Shown here in pieces: positions 16,101-24,843 of a DNA stretch of 64,000 bases. Each line of letters opens with the position of its first letter. Position 1 is the first letter of the stretch. The notes beneath the pieces were generated by a model. It had not been told where the DNA came from and made no database searches. It was given only the letters and a program-made list of their open reading frames with translations. The stretch comes from Janthinobacterium agaricidamnosum NBRC 102515 = DSM 9628 (GTDB lineage: Bacteria; Pseudomonadota; Gammaproteobacteria; Burkholderiales; Burkholderiaceae_D), in contig NZ_HG322949.1 in assembly GCF_000723165.1 (NCBI RefSeq), positions 2,274,448 through 2,338,447 on the forward strand, given 5' to 3'. The translations under genes and the position numbers were made by a program.

Positions 16101-17638
16101 GGCCGCCACACCAGCTTGAGGATAAATCTGGCCTGGCGATGGTCCGCCGTCGCCGCTGTCTTGCCGGATAATGTGGCGGCGGGCCGCAAATCGAGCGGCA
16201 TGTCGACGATTTCGACGCGCATGGCCGGCAGCCGCGCCAATTGCTGGGTGAATTGATTGATGTTGCCCAGGGCGCTACGGTAATCGTTTTGCGGCAAGTT
16301 CACTTCCGCTTCCAGGCGCAGGCTTTGCGGCGGGCCCAGCGGCATGCCGGCCAGCGCCAACGGCAGCGCTTCGCCTTTCACTTTCAAGAACGGCAGCTCG
16401 GCTTGCCAGTGCAGTTGTATCAGATTGATGGCCGGCGACTGCTCCAGCGCCTGGCTGACCATCACCAGCATCGCTTGCGGGCCGGGCGCCTGGCTGCTGA
16501 TCAGGCGTTCCAGGCTGACCGCGCTTTTCATGTCGCCGGCTTTTGCCAGCACCGGCGGCAGCGACGACATGATGGCTTGATAGCGCTGGTCGTAGGAGGC
16601 CGCTTCGGCTTGCAGCCGGCTGCCGTCGTTCGATACCAGCACGATGCTCCAGATATTCCATGCCAGCCACAATACGCCCACGGTCGCCGCCAGCGCGGTG
16701 CTGGCGTACAGGCCCAGCCGGGCGCGCCATAATTGGTAAAAGCGGGCGCGCGGCCCCAGCGGATAATGGCTGGCCGGCTGTTTCTTGCCCAGTAGCGACA
16801 GCAGCAATGGGTCGGCCAGCAGCGGCGCATTATGCAAGCCCAGCCGTTTGCTGGCGACCGCCATGTCGATGAACTGGTAGGCCAGCTCGACGCCGTCCCG
16901 GCACAGCGCCTGCAAGGCGGCGATGTGCGGCCCCGGCGCCAGTATCGCCGTGTGCAGCACGTCGCCGCGCTCCAGCAAACGGGTGCTGGTGAGGAATTGG
17001 CGGGTCTTTTCGGTTTCCGTTGCAACATTGACAGACAGGCCGTCGCGGTCGATGGCCGGCGTCAGGCGGCTGAAACGCAGCTTGCCTTGCTCAAAATAAC
17101 TTTGGCGCAAGCCGCCCGATTGCTGGGTGATCAGCAATAAATGCTCTTGCCGCAGCTTCAATCTACCGACCAGCGCGGCGCCCAGCAAGCTGCTGGAATA
17201 CAGGCCGGCCAGCGGAATTTTTAAATATTCCAGCGCTTCCAGCCACGGCTGCAACAGCGACGGATTGGTCAGCGCATTGAATAGCACCTGGTTGTCGCGC
17301 CGGCCCGCCGTGTCGCGGCCGAGTATGCTTGCCATGCGGAATGGCGTGTCGCGATACAACTGGGTCAGGCGGCGCGTGATCAATTCCCGGCCTGCCTTGC
17401 CGCCTACATGGGGTAGCAACTGGCGCTGGAAATCTTCCTCGATCAAATCGGTCAGCAAATAGGCTGGCACGGTAGAGCGGCTTTCCAGGTAGGCGGCGAA
17501 CTGGTCCAGGCCATCGGCGTTGGCGGCAAACTGCTGGCCCGGCGACAATTTTCCGTGCCGCCAGTCGTAGGCGCACAGCTGATCGCTGGTCACATAGAAT
17601 AATTGCTGATGGAATAAGGGGAACACAGTCGGCCTCAT
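16097..17638 (-). CDS. PilM/PilN-like fusion (GspL-like) inner-membrane platform protein
   Basis: The 513-residue protein has a long cytoplasmic N-terminal part (about 310 residues) with an actin-like PilM/GspL character (HLLLITQQSGGLRQSYFEQG, IPLAGLYSSSLLGAAL). One transmembrane helix follows (residues ~315-340, ALAATVGVLWLAWNIWSIVLV), then a periplasmic coiled coil and a PilN-like C-terminal domain. In the MSHA locus next door the PilM- and PilN-like parts are separate genes (31285-32229 and 32226-32873), so this is effectively the fused version. The start overlaps the GspF stop by ATGA. Assignment rests on layout and topology, because overall conservation is weak. Confidence 0.65.
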   Translation of the reverse strand: MRPTVFPLFHQQLFYVTSDQLCAYDWRHGKLSPGQQFAANADGLDQFAAYLESRSTVPAYLLTDLIEEDFQRQLLPHVGGKAGRELITRRLTQLYRDTPFRMASILGRDTAGRRDNQVLFNALTNPSLLQPWLEALEYLKIPLAGLYSSSLLGAALVGRLKLRQEHLLLITQQSGGLRQSYFEQGKLRFSRLTPAIDRDGLSVNVATETEKTRQFLTSTRLLERGDVLHTAILAPGPHIAALQALCRDGVELAYQFIDMAVASKRLGLHNAPLLADPLLLSLLGKKQPASHYPLGPRARFYQLWRARLGLYASTALAATVGVLWLAWNIWSIVLVSNDGSRLQAEAASYDQRYQAIMSSLPPVLAKAGDMKSAVSLERLISSQAPGPQAMLVMVSQALEQSPAINLIQLHWQAELPFLKVKGEALPLALAGMPLGPPQSLRLEAEVNLPQNDYRSALGNINQFTQQLARLPAMRVEIVDMPLDLRPAATLSGKTAATADHRQARFILKLVWRP

Positions 17639-18840
17639 GTCTTGATGGTGCTGATCGTGTCGTAAATCGGCCCCAGCACCGACAGCATGATCCAGCCCAG
17701 CAACAGCCCCAGGATCACGGTCATGGCCGGTTCTATCATCGCTTGCACCTTTTCAATCAGTTCCTTGACTTCGCGGTTGTAGAAATAACTGACATTGCGC
17801 AAGGCTGTATCGAGCGAGCCGGTCGCTTCGCCGACTTTCAGCATGCGGATCACCAGCGGCGGAAAGATGCCGGCCTGCTGGAACGCCGCCGTGATGCCTT
17901 GTCCCTCAGAAATATAGGCAGCGGCACGGCGCAAGCCGGCCGCGATCAGGCGGTTGCCGGTGATGCCTTCGGACAAGCGCATGCAGTCGAGGATGGTGAT
18001 GCCGGAGCCATACATCAGGGCAAAAAAGGTGGCGAAACGGGCCAGTATGATTTTGTGCAAGACCGGTCCCAGCAACCAGGCACGTAGCTTGAAAGCATCC
18101 CAGGCATACGCCGCCCGCTCGCTGCGCTTGATCCAGGCCCGCAAGAAAATAGGGGAAATGACCGGCAAAGCCAGCAAGATATACCAGTAATCGATGAAGA
18201 TGTTCGAGATGGCAATCAGTGCGCGGGTGTGGAAAGGCAATTCACCGCCCATGTTCTTGATGAAGGCGGTCAATTGCGGCACCAGGTACATCATCAGGAA
18301 AAACGTCACGGCGGTGACCACCAGCGCGACGATGACCGGGTAGGTGATGATTTTCCTGGTGTGCGCCGCCAGCTCGTCTTGCCACTTCAAGCTTTCCGAC
18401 AAGTTCTTGAACACCTCGGCCAGCTTGCCGCTTTGCTCGCCGGCCATGATCAGGCTGGTGAAGGTGGCGTCGAAAATATCCGGATGCTGGGCCAGCGCGG
18501 CCGACAGGTGCAAGCCGCCTTCTATGCTTTCGATCAAGTCGGTCACCACTTCGCGCAAACGCGGGTGGTCGGTGCTGTCGCGCAAGTCGTCCAGACCTTC
18601 CAGGATCGGCACGCCGGCGCCGGTCAATTGCTCCATATGGAAACAGAAGTTGATCAGGTCGGTCCGGCGTATCACCCGCTTGCCGAGCAAGATCACATGC
18701 TGGCCGGTGATCTTGCAATCGATCAAGTCCAACTGCATGCGGTGCAAGCGCGACTCCAGGTCCGGCACATTGCTGGCGTCCATGCTGCCGGGTATCAGTT
18801 CCCCGCTCGCATCCATGGCGCGGTAGGTATATTGCGGCAT
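17635..18840 (-). CDS. Type II secretion/type IV pilus inner-membrane protein GspF/PilC-like
   Basis: The 401-residue polytopic protein has two repeated GspF domains: the first has MEQLTGAGVPILEGLDDL and LIMAGEQSGKLAEVFKNLSE, the second has FALMYGSGITILDCMRL and MLKVGEATGSLDTALRNVS. It has three hydrophobic segments (near residues 170-190, 220-240 and 375-395). It forms the platform that the assembly ATPase acts on. Its ATG shares one base with the GspE stop (TGATG), a tight translational coupling typical of partner proteins. Length is standard for PilC/MshG. Confidence 0.92.
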   Translation of the reverse strand: MPQYTYRAMDASGELIPGSMDASNVPDLESRLHRMQLDLIDCKITGQHVILLGKRVIRRTDLINFCFHMEQLTGAGVPILEGLDDLRDSTDHPRLREVVTDLIESIEGGLHLSAALAQHPDIFDATFTSLIMAGEQSGKLAEVFKNLSESLKWQDELAAHTRKIITYPVIVALVVTAVTFFLMMYLVPQLTAFIKNMGGELPFHTRALIAISNIFIDYWYILLALPVISPIFLRAWIKRSERAAYAWDAFKLRAWLLGPVLHKIILARFATFFALMYGSGITILDCMRLSEGITGNRLIAAGLRRAAAYISEGQGITAAFQQAGIFPPLVIRMLKVGEATGSLDTALRNVSYFYNREVKELIEKVQAMIEPAMTVILGLLLGWIMLSVLGPIYDTISTIKT

Positions 18841-20549
18841 CAGGCCAGCCTGTCCGTCAAGTCGACCACGCGCGCGACTTCTTCCAGCGTCGTCAAGCCT
18901 TCGCGCACGCGGCGCACACCGTCATCGACCAGCGACTGGAAACCGGCGGCCATGGCGGCATTTTTCAGCTCGCGCGACGAGGCGCGGCGGGCCACCAGTT
19001 CATCGAGCTCCGGCGTCATTTTCAAGATTTCCATGATCGCCAGGCGGCCCTTGTAGCCTTGGTGCTGGCAGCGTTCGCATGCGCCGGCGCGGCAGATCGT
19101 GGCCGCCGCATCGTCGGCATGCAGACCCAGCAGCTTGTGTTCAAGCGCATCGGCTGGGTGTTCCTGTTTGCAATACGGACACAAGCGGCGCACCAGCCGC
19201 TGCGCGATGATGCCGATGATATTGCCGGCCATGATATCGGGCAAGATGCCGATATCGAGCAAGCGCGACACCGAGCCGACCGCCGACGCCGTGTGCAGCG
19301 TCGAATACACCTGGTGTCCCGTCATCGCGGCGGAAAACGCCATGTCGGCGGTTTCCTTGTCGCGGATTTCGCCGACCAGTATCACGTCCGGGTCTTGCCG
19401 CATCATCGAGCGGATGCCGTCGGCAAAACCCATCTTGGCCGATTCATTGACCGAGGTCTGGCGTATCATCGTCATCGGGTACTCGACCGGATCTTCCATC
19501 GTCATGATGTTGATGCTCTCGGTATTGATGTGATTCAAGATCGAATACAAGGTGGTGGTCTTGCCGCTGCCGGTCGGACCGGTCACCAGTATCATGCCGT
19601 CGGGCCGGGCAATCATCAGTTTTAGCAGGTTCAGTTCGCTTTCCGCCAGGCCCAGGCCCTCCAGCGGGACAATGCCTTTTTGGCGGTCCAGCACGCGCAA
19701 GACAAAATTTTCGCCATGCGTGGTCGGTTGCGCCGACGCCCGGAAATCGATTTGTCGGCCAGAAAATTTAATCGAAATGCGACCGTCTTGCGGCGCGCGC
19801 GCTTCGGCGATATTCATATTGCTCATCACCTTCAGCCGCACCGCCATTGCCGGCCAGTACGATTTATGCAGGCTGCGTATCTGCCGCAAGATGCCGTCGA
19901 TGCGGTAGCGTATCCGCAAGAACGATTGTTCCGGCTCGAAATGGATGTCGGAGGCGCTGTTTTGCACCGCGTCGGCCAGCAGCGCATCGATCAGGCGCAC
20001 CATCGGCTGGCTGTACTCATCCGACGTCGAGGCCATGCTGGCGTAATTGACTTCGCCGGTCTCGATTTCATGCAGGATGCCGTCGATCGACAATTCAAAG
20101 CCGTAATACTGGTCGATCGCGCGCGAAATATCGGACTCATTGACCAGCAGCGTCGAAATGGTGATGCCCTTGACCAGCATCGCGCTGATCTGGTCGAGCG
20201 CGACGATATTGCTGGTATCGGCCATTGCCAGGATCAGGTTGTCGTGATCGCGTTCATAGACGATGGGAAACACGCGGTAGCGCTTGGCCACTTCTTTCGG
20301 GATCAGTTTCAAGGCGATGGCGTCGACCACCAGGCTGCCCAGGTCGGCGCTTTGCTGTTTCAGGTTTTCGCTGAGCGCTACCCGCACCGTTGCTTCGGTG
20401 ACAAAGCCGAGCGTAATCAACAGTTTCCCCAATGGTTCGCTGCTGCGTTTTTGCTCGATCAGCGCGATGCGCAGCTGGTCTTCGCTGATCACGCCTTTCT
20501 GGATCAGCAGCTTGCCCAGCGGAAGTTTTGCCTGTTCTGCCATCGCCAT
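18840..20549 (-). CDS. GspE/PilB-like assembly ATPase of the left pilus-like system
   Basis: The 569-residue hexameric ATPase has an N-terminal MshEN/GspE-N region with two repeats of the form PLGKLLIQKGVISEDQL and PLGKLLITLGFVTEATV. The ATPase core has Walker A GPTGSGKTTTLYS, an Asp box SDIHFEPE, Walker B RQDPDVILVGEIRD, a His box TGHQVYSTLHTAS and a C-terminal zinc motif (CPYC...CERC). In c-di-GMP-binding MshEN motifs the repeat begins RLG; here both read PLG, so ligand binding is uncertain. It powers pilus or pseudopilus assembly. It begins immediately after the TPR gene stop and is coupled to gspF. Confidence 0.95.
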   Translation of the reverse strand: MAMAEQAKLPLGKLLIQKGVISEDQLRIALIEQKRSSEPLGKLLITLGFVTEATVRVALSENLKQQSADLGSLVVDAIALKLIPKEVAKRYRVFPIVYERDHDNLILAMADTSNIVALDQISAMLVKGITISTLLVNESDISRAIDQYYGFELSIDGILHEIETGEVNYASMASTSDEYSQPMVRLIDALLADAVQNSASDIHFEPEQSFLRIRYRIDGILRQIRSLHKSYWPAMAVRLKVMSNMNIAEARAPQDGRISIKFSGRQIDFRASAQPTTHGENFVLRVLDRQKGIVPLEGLGLAESELNLLKLMIARPDGMILVTGPTGSGKTTTLYSILNHINTESINIMTMEDPVEYPMTMIRQTSVNESAKMGFADGIRSMMRQDPDVILVGEIRDKETADMAFSAAMTGHQVYSTLHTASAVGSVSRLLDIGILPDIMAGNIIGIIAQRLVRRLCPYCKQEHPADALEHKLLGLHADDAAATICRAGACERCQHQGYKGRLAIMEILKMTPELDELVARRASSRELKNAAMAAGFQSLVDDGVRRVREGLTTLEEVARVVDLTDRLA

Positions 20550-21878
20550 TTATTCCTTGGCCGCTAGTGGAGCGGCGCCGAGTTCGCGCATGCGCCGGGC
20601 CACGGCGTTGCGGTCGAAACCGGCGGCCTTGTTTTGGGCCAACGTCACTGCGCGCTGGTAATAAGTCAGCGCCAATGCGGGCTGGTTCAAGCGGTCCAGC
20701 CCGACCGCCAGGTTGAATGCATAGTCGGGATTGTCGGGCGCGGCGCTGTAAGCGCTGAAAAATTGTTGCTGCGCTTCGGTCCAGCGCTGTTGTTTGGCAT
20801 ACAGATTACCGAGGGCAAACAATACCGGGCCGCTGTCCGGCGCGCGTTGCAACATCGCTTTCAGGCGCGTTTCGCCGTGTGCCGTGTCGCCCTGGCGCAG
20901 GCTGATCAACCCGGCCAGCGCGTCGCCATCGTCGGGATCGAGTTCCAGCAGGCGCAGGTACAGCGATGCCGCCTGCTGTCCCTGTTGCTGGCGCAGCGCG
21001 ACGGCGGCCAGGCCGAGCAGGGCGTCGCGATTATTGGCATCCTGTTGCAGCACGCTGTCGTATAAGGTGCTGGCGCTGGCCATGTCGCCGGCCGTGTAGG
21101 CTTGATAGGCGCTTTGCACGCCGGGAGGGATGGACGGCGCCACGTCGCTGCGTAACACGTGGATCTGGCTATTGTCGGCGGCCACCACTGGCGGCAATGT
21201 TGCGGCTTGTTGCTGAGATTGCTGAGATTGCTGGCGTTGTTGCTGCTGTTGTAGGCGGGCAATTATTTCGGCTTGCGCCGCTATTTGCATCGCTTGCTGT
21301 TGTTCAGTTCGCTCACCCGCTTCGTCATGCGATTGTGCTGGCGGTATTGCCGGCGCGTCGGTGCCTGGCGTCACCAGCAGCGGTCCATTTGCCGCGCCGA
21401 CGGAGCCGGGCGCATCGGTCAATGGCATCGGCACCATCGGCAAGCTGGCGCCGGCGCCCGGACCGGTGCTGGCCAGCCAGAACCAGGCCGCAAAACCGGC
21501 GATGACCAGCAATAAAATAGTGCCCAGCACAGCCAGGCGCAAGGTGGCCGGGTCGATCGTGGTCGCTGCGCGTGCCGCTGCGGGCCGCGCTGCGTGGCGC
21601 GTGGCCGGACGAGAGGGCGGCGCTGGCGGGGGGGAAGGAGGCGCTGAAGCGGGCGGTGCCGGATCGGGCTGGACCGGCTCTCCGCCCAGCGGTTCCAGCC
21701 GCAAGTCGCTGGCCGGCTCGACCGGCGCGGTTGGCGCGGCGCGGGGCGGCAAGCTTTCCTGCGGCGCCAGCGACAACACCTGGTCGTACGCTTCGGATGG
21801 CTTTTCCAGCTCTTCTTCGTGCAAACTGTTTTGTTTGGCGCGCTCGGCTTTCTTGAGCGCCTGCATCAACAAGCTCAT
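20550..21878 (-). CDS. Bitopic TPR protein, MshN-like
   Basis: The 442-residue protein starts with the short cytoplasmic motif MSLLMQALKKAERAKQ, then a Pro/Ala-rich stretch, one transmembrane helix (AVLGTILLLVIAGFAAWFW), a Gln-rich linker (residues ~205-225) and several TPR units in the last ~180 residues (NNRDALLGLAAVALRQQQG, SGPVLFALGNLYAKQQRW). Its architecture parallels mshN at the end of the divergent MSHA locus. It overlaps the secretin stop (ATGA) and directly precedes gspE. A role in secretin assembly or platform-secretin linkage is likely by analogy. Confidence 0.8.
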   Translation of the reverse strand: MSLLMQALKKAERAKQNSLHEEELEKPSEAYDQVLSLAPQESLPPRAAPTAPVEPASDLRLEPLGGEPVQPDPAPPASAPPSPPPAPPSRPATRHAARPAAARAATTIDPATLRLAVLGTILLLVIAGFAAWFWLASTGPGAGASLPMVPMPLTDAPGSVGAANGPLLVTPGTDAPAIPPAQSHDEAGERTEQQQAMQIAAQAEIIARLQQQQQRQQSQQSQQQAATLPPVVAADNSQIHVLRSDVAPSIPPGVQSAYQAYTAGDMASASTLYDSVLQQDANNRDALLGLAAVALRQQQGQQAASLYLRLLELDPDDGDALAGLISLRQGDTAHGETRLKAMLQRAPDSGPVLFALGNLYAKQQRWTEAQQQFFSAYSAAPDNPDYAFNLAVGLDRLNQPALALTYYQRAVTLAQNKAAGFDRNAVARRMRELGAAPLAAKE

Positions 21879-23716
21879 GATACCTCTCCCGGCCGGACCG
21901 GCGCGTTCGATTCCGAATACGGCTCGCTATTGAGCGGCTTTTGGTCCGGTATCAAATAACGGTAATCCTTGTAGTCGCCATCGAGGCTGGCGTCCTTGAC
22001 CACCACCGGCCGCATGAAAATGACCAGCTCGGTCTTGTTGCCGCTTTCATTGCGGTAACTAAACAGGTTGCCGATGAGGGGAAGCTGGCTCAGGCCGGGG
22101 ATGCCGTCCCTGGCGTTGTCGACCGAATCCTGCATCAGGCCACCCATCACGGCGATCTGGCCGCTGCTCACTTTCATGATCGATTCCAGTTCGCGGGCCT
22201 GGATCACCGGCACCTGGCTGGTCACTTTTTCGGCTGCCAGCGCCGGGTTCGGGTCTTGCACGTAACCGACGATACGGGTGATGCTGGGTCGCACGTTCAG
22301 CGTCACTTCATCGTTCTCGGAAATTTGCGGCGTCACGCTCATGACAAAACCGACCGGCACGGTTTCCAGTTTCGATTCGTAGGTGGCCGGGATGGTGGCC
22401 GAGCCATTGGTGCCGAGCACGGCCGGCGTCACCTTGATGGTGAAGAACACATTGTTGTCGACCACTTTCAACATCGCGGTCTGGTTGTTCAGCACGCTGA
22501 TTTTCGGACTCGACAAGACCTTGACCTTGCCGAACGATTCCAGCAATTGAATCGTCGTCGTGATATTGCCCAGCCGCGAAGTCGGATTGGCGTAATCGAG
22601 CACGAACAATCCCGGCGGGGCGCCGGGCGTCACGCCGGACGACAGGGCGGTGTTGCCGACCTGTTTCTGGGTCAGGCTCAGTCCGCCATGCAGGCGCGAC
22701 CAGTTAATGCCTTGCTGATACTCATTACTGAGTTGTACTTCGATGATGGTCGCTTCGATCAAGACCTGGCGCTTGGCGCTGCCCAGCACGATATCGAGGA
22801 ATGCGCGGATGCGTTCATGCTGGCGGCCGGTGGCGCGCACCGCGATCAAGCCGCCCTCGACGTTGACCACCACCGACGATGGCGCGCCTTTATTGGCCAG
22901 TTTCATCAGCGGCTGGCCATTCGGATCGCCAGGCTGCGGTGCTGTTTGCTGGTTGTGCGGCGCGTTGCCCGGCTGTTGGTTAGCTTGTTGGCTTAGTTGC
23001 TGATTCAGTTGCTGATTGAGTTGCGCCAGCGGATCGGTTTGCACATCGTTTTGCGTGGTTTCGCGCAGCAAGTCGCGGATATTGCGTTCCAGGCTGTACC
23101 AGAAATTGTTTTCCGAGCGGTTGACCACCAGCGTCGTCGAGTTATTGTTGCCGCCGTTATTGCCGCCGCTGCTGGCCGCGTTGTTCCCGCCATTATTCGT
23201 GTTGCCGCCGCTGTTCGAGCCGCCGCCGGCGGTCGAAATCTGGGTCGCGATATTGACGCTGCTATTGGTGCTGCGCGCCATGCTGACGTAATCGACCTTG
23301 TAATTGCGCCACACCGGGGTGTCCGGCAAGACCAGCAAGTTCTTGCCGTCGATTTCGTAGCGCATGTCGACTTGCCGGGAAATGCGCGTCAGCAATTGCG
23401 GCAGCGTCTGGTTCAGCGCGTTCAGCGTCACCACGCCTTCGATGCCGGGGTGAATGTCGATATTCATGCCGGCGTCGCGCGCCAGTGCGAACAGCAGCGA
23501 TTGCACCGCCACCTTGTGCACCGTCACGCTATAGGTTTCGACCTTGGCCGCCGGCACCGGCGCCGGCAGCGCGGTACTTTGCCGCACCGGATCGGGAATC
23601 GTGCCGGCCGGCCGCGGCGCAGGCGCCAGATGGCCGGGCGACAGCGGCGTCTGGTGCGAGGCGCAGGCCGACAGCAGCAGGCAGGACAGGCCGGAAATCA
23701 ACAGAGGTTTATTCAT
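21875..23716 (-). CDS. Secretin lipoprotein, MshL/PilQ-like, of the left pilus-like system
   Basis: About 613 residues. A lipoprotein signal (MNKPLLISGLSCLLLSAC) places the acylated Cys near residue 18. An STN/N0-like domain follows (VQSLLFALARDAGMNIDIHPGIEGVVTLNAL), then an Asn/Gly- and Gln-rich low-complexity segment, and then the secretin core (KRQVLIEATIIEVQLSNEYQ, QVPVIQARELESIMKVSSG, GLSQLPLIGNLFSYR). It forms the outer-membrane channel of the system. The ATG at 23716 is chosen because it starts the lipoprotein signal. A 233-base gap with an inverted repeat separates it from the ABC ATPase gene, so it may have its own promoter. Confidence 0.92.
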   Translation of the reverse strand: MNKPLLISGLSCLLLSACASHQTPLSPGHLAPAPRPAGTIPDPVRQSTALPAPVPAAKVETYSVTVHKVAVQSLLFALARDAGMNIDIHPGIEGVVTLNALNQTLPQLLTRISRQVDMRYEIDGKNLLVLPDTPVWRNYKVDYVSMARSTNSSVNIATQISTAGGGSNSGGNTNNGGNNAASSGGNNGGNNNSTTLVVNRSENNFWYSLERNIRDLLRETTQNDVQTDPLAQLNQQLNQQLSQQANQQPGNAPHNQQTAPQPGDPNGQPLMKLANKGAPSSVVVNVEGGLIAVRATGRQHERIRAFLDIVLGSAKRQVLIEATIIEVQLSNEYQQGINWSRLHGGLSLTQKQVGNTALSSGVTPGAPPGLFVLDYANPTSRLGNITTTIQLLESFGKVKVLSSPKISVLNNQTAMLKVVDNNVFFTIKVTPAVLGTNGSATIPATYESKLETVPVGFVMSVTPQISENDEVTLNVRPSITRIVGYVQDPNPALAAEKVTSQVPVIQARELESIMKVSSGQIAVMGGLMQDSVDNARDGIPGLSQLPLIGNLFSYRNESGNKTELVIFMRPVVVKDASLDGDYKDYRYLIPDQKPLNSEPYSESNAPVRPGEVS

Positions 23717-23759
23717 TACGATCCAATCCGGTGTGCAATTTCGTGACGGCCTCATCTAT

Positions 23760-23781
23760 CGTGAAGTTTCTGGACTTCACG
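23760..23781. repeat. Perfect inverted repeat upstream of the secretin gene
   Basis: CGTGAAGT and ACTTCACG (8 bp each) flank a 6-base loop TTCTGG. It lies 44 bases before the secretin start, within the only long gap of the cluster. It has no T-tract for terminating minus-strand transcription, so it could be an operator or a 5'-leader hairpin. Confidence 0.55.
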
Positions 23782-23949
23782 GGGGATTTCAAGACGCCAT
23801 TATTACGTAAAGGATAGATATGTACTTGTTGTAATCCTGTCGTGCAGCAAGTATTTTTTCAAGAAATTTTTTAGCGTTTTCACTGTGCCGACCGACAAAT
23901 AATGATGTGTAGCACTAAGTTTTTCTTGAGGGTATTTTTGACGCGACTT

Positions 23950-24666
23950 TTATGCGATGCATTGCAGGAATGCCTGCTCCAGCGTCGCCGCGCCATAGGC
24001 GGCGCGGCAGCCGGCTGGCGTGCCGGCGTAGCGGATTTTTCCGTCGTGCAGGATCGCCAGGCGGTCGCACAATTCATCGACATCGGCCAGCGCGTGCGAG
24101 GTGAACAAGACGGTGCTGCCGGCTGGGCGCAATTGCAACAACTGCTGCTTCAGCAACGCGCGCGCTTTCGGGTCGAGTCCGCTCATCGGTTCATCCAGCA
24201 CCAGCATCGGCTTATGGGCCAGCAGGCAGGCGGCCAGGCCCAGCTTTTGCGTCATGCCTTTGGAATAGTTGCGCGTCGGGCGGCTGAGTGCGCTTAACTC
24301 CAGGTCGAGTCCGTTTAACACGCGTTCGATCTCGACTTGCTGATAGGAAATACCCTGCAATGTCAGCAGGTAGGACAGGAAATCCTTGCCGGTCAAATAG
24401 TAGGGCGGCATGAAGCGCTCAGGCAAGAAAGTCAGTGGCGCGCGCGCGCCTGGCGCGCGGTGCGGCTGGCCGAAGATCTCGATGCTGCCGCCATCGAGCG
24501 CGCAAAAATCGAACAGACATTTGATCAGGCTGGTCTTGCCGGCGCCGTTGATGCCGACCAGGCCAAAGAATTCGCCGCGCTGGATGTCCAGGTCGACGCC
24601 TTGCAAGACCGGCTTGGCCGCATAACGTTGGGCGACAGCGCGGAAGCGGATTGCGGCTACGGTCAT
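23950..24666 (-). CDS. ABC transporter ATPase heading the left pilus-like cluster
   Basis: The 238-residue nucleotide-binding subunit has Walker A GINGAGKTSLIK, the signature NYSKGMTQKLGLA, Walker B MLVLDEPMSGLD and the switch histidine TSHALAD. The type is that of ABC-2 exporters (CcmA/NatA-like). The ATG at 24666 gives the standard N-terminus MTVAAIRFRAVAQRY; an upstream extension into the promoter region is rejected. The likely permease is encoded ten genes downstream at 12852-13619. The pair brackets the pilus-like machinery, recalling PilH/PilI of Myxococcus, but the cargo is unknown. Confidence 0.9.
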   Translation of the reverse strand: MTVAAIRFRAVAQRYAAKPVLQGVDLDIQRGEFFGLVGINGAGKTSLIKCLFDFCALDGGSIEIFGQPHRAPGARAPLTFLPERFMPPYYLTGKDFLSYLLTLQGISYQQVEIERVLNGLDLELSALSRPTRNYSKGMTQKLGLAACLLAHKPMLVLDEPMSGLDPKARALLKQQLLQLRPAGSTVLFTSHALADVDELCDRLAILHDGKIRYAGTPAGCRAAYGAATLEQAFLQCIA

Positions 24667-24780
24667 GGAAAATCGCTGATGGATGGCAGTGAGTGGAGGT
24701 TGCCATTGATTATCGTCAAAAATACAGCTGTGCGGCAAGTATTTCTGCCGGCAGCGGCGCAAACTGTCGCATCAGCTTAT

Positions 24781-24809
24781 TTACTTCAAGAAAGTTGACG
24801 TTCTAGAAT
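24781..24809 (+). promoter_or_regulatory. Possible promoter of the MSHA locus
   Basis: TTACTT and TAGAAT are separated by 17 bases, ahead of a GAGGAG Shine-Dalgarno and the mshE ATG. This lies in the 177-base region shared with the divergent left cluster. The match is modest. Confidence 0.3.
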
Positions 24810-24843
24810 AAAATGTCGCCAGCTAGCAATTTGAGGAGTCAGC

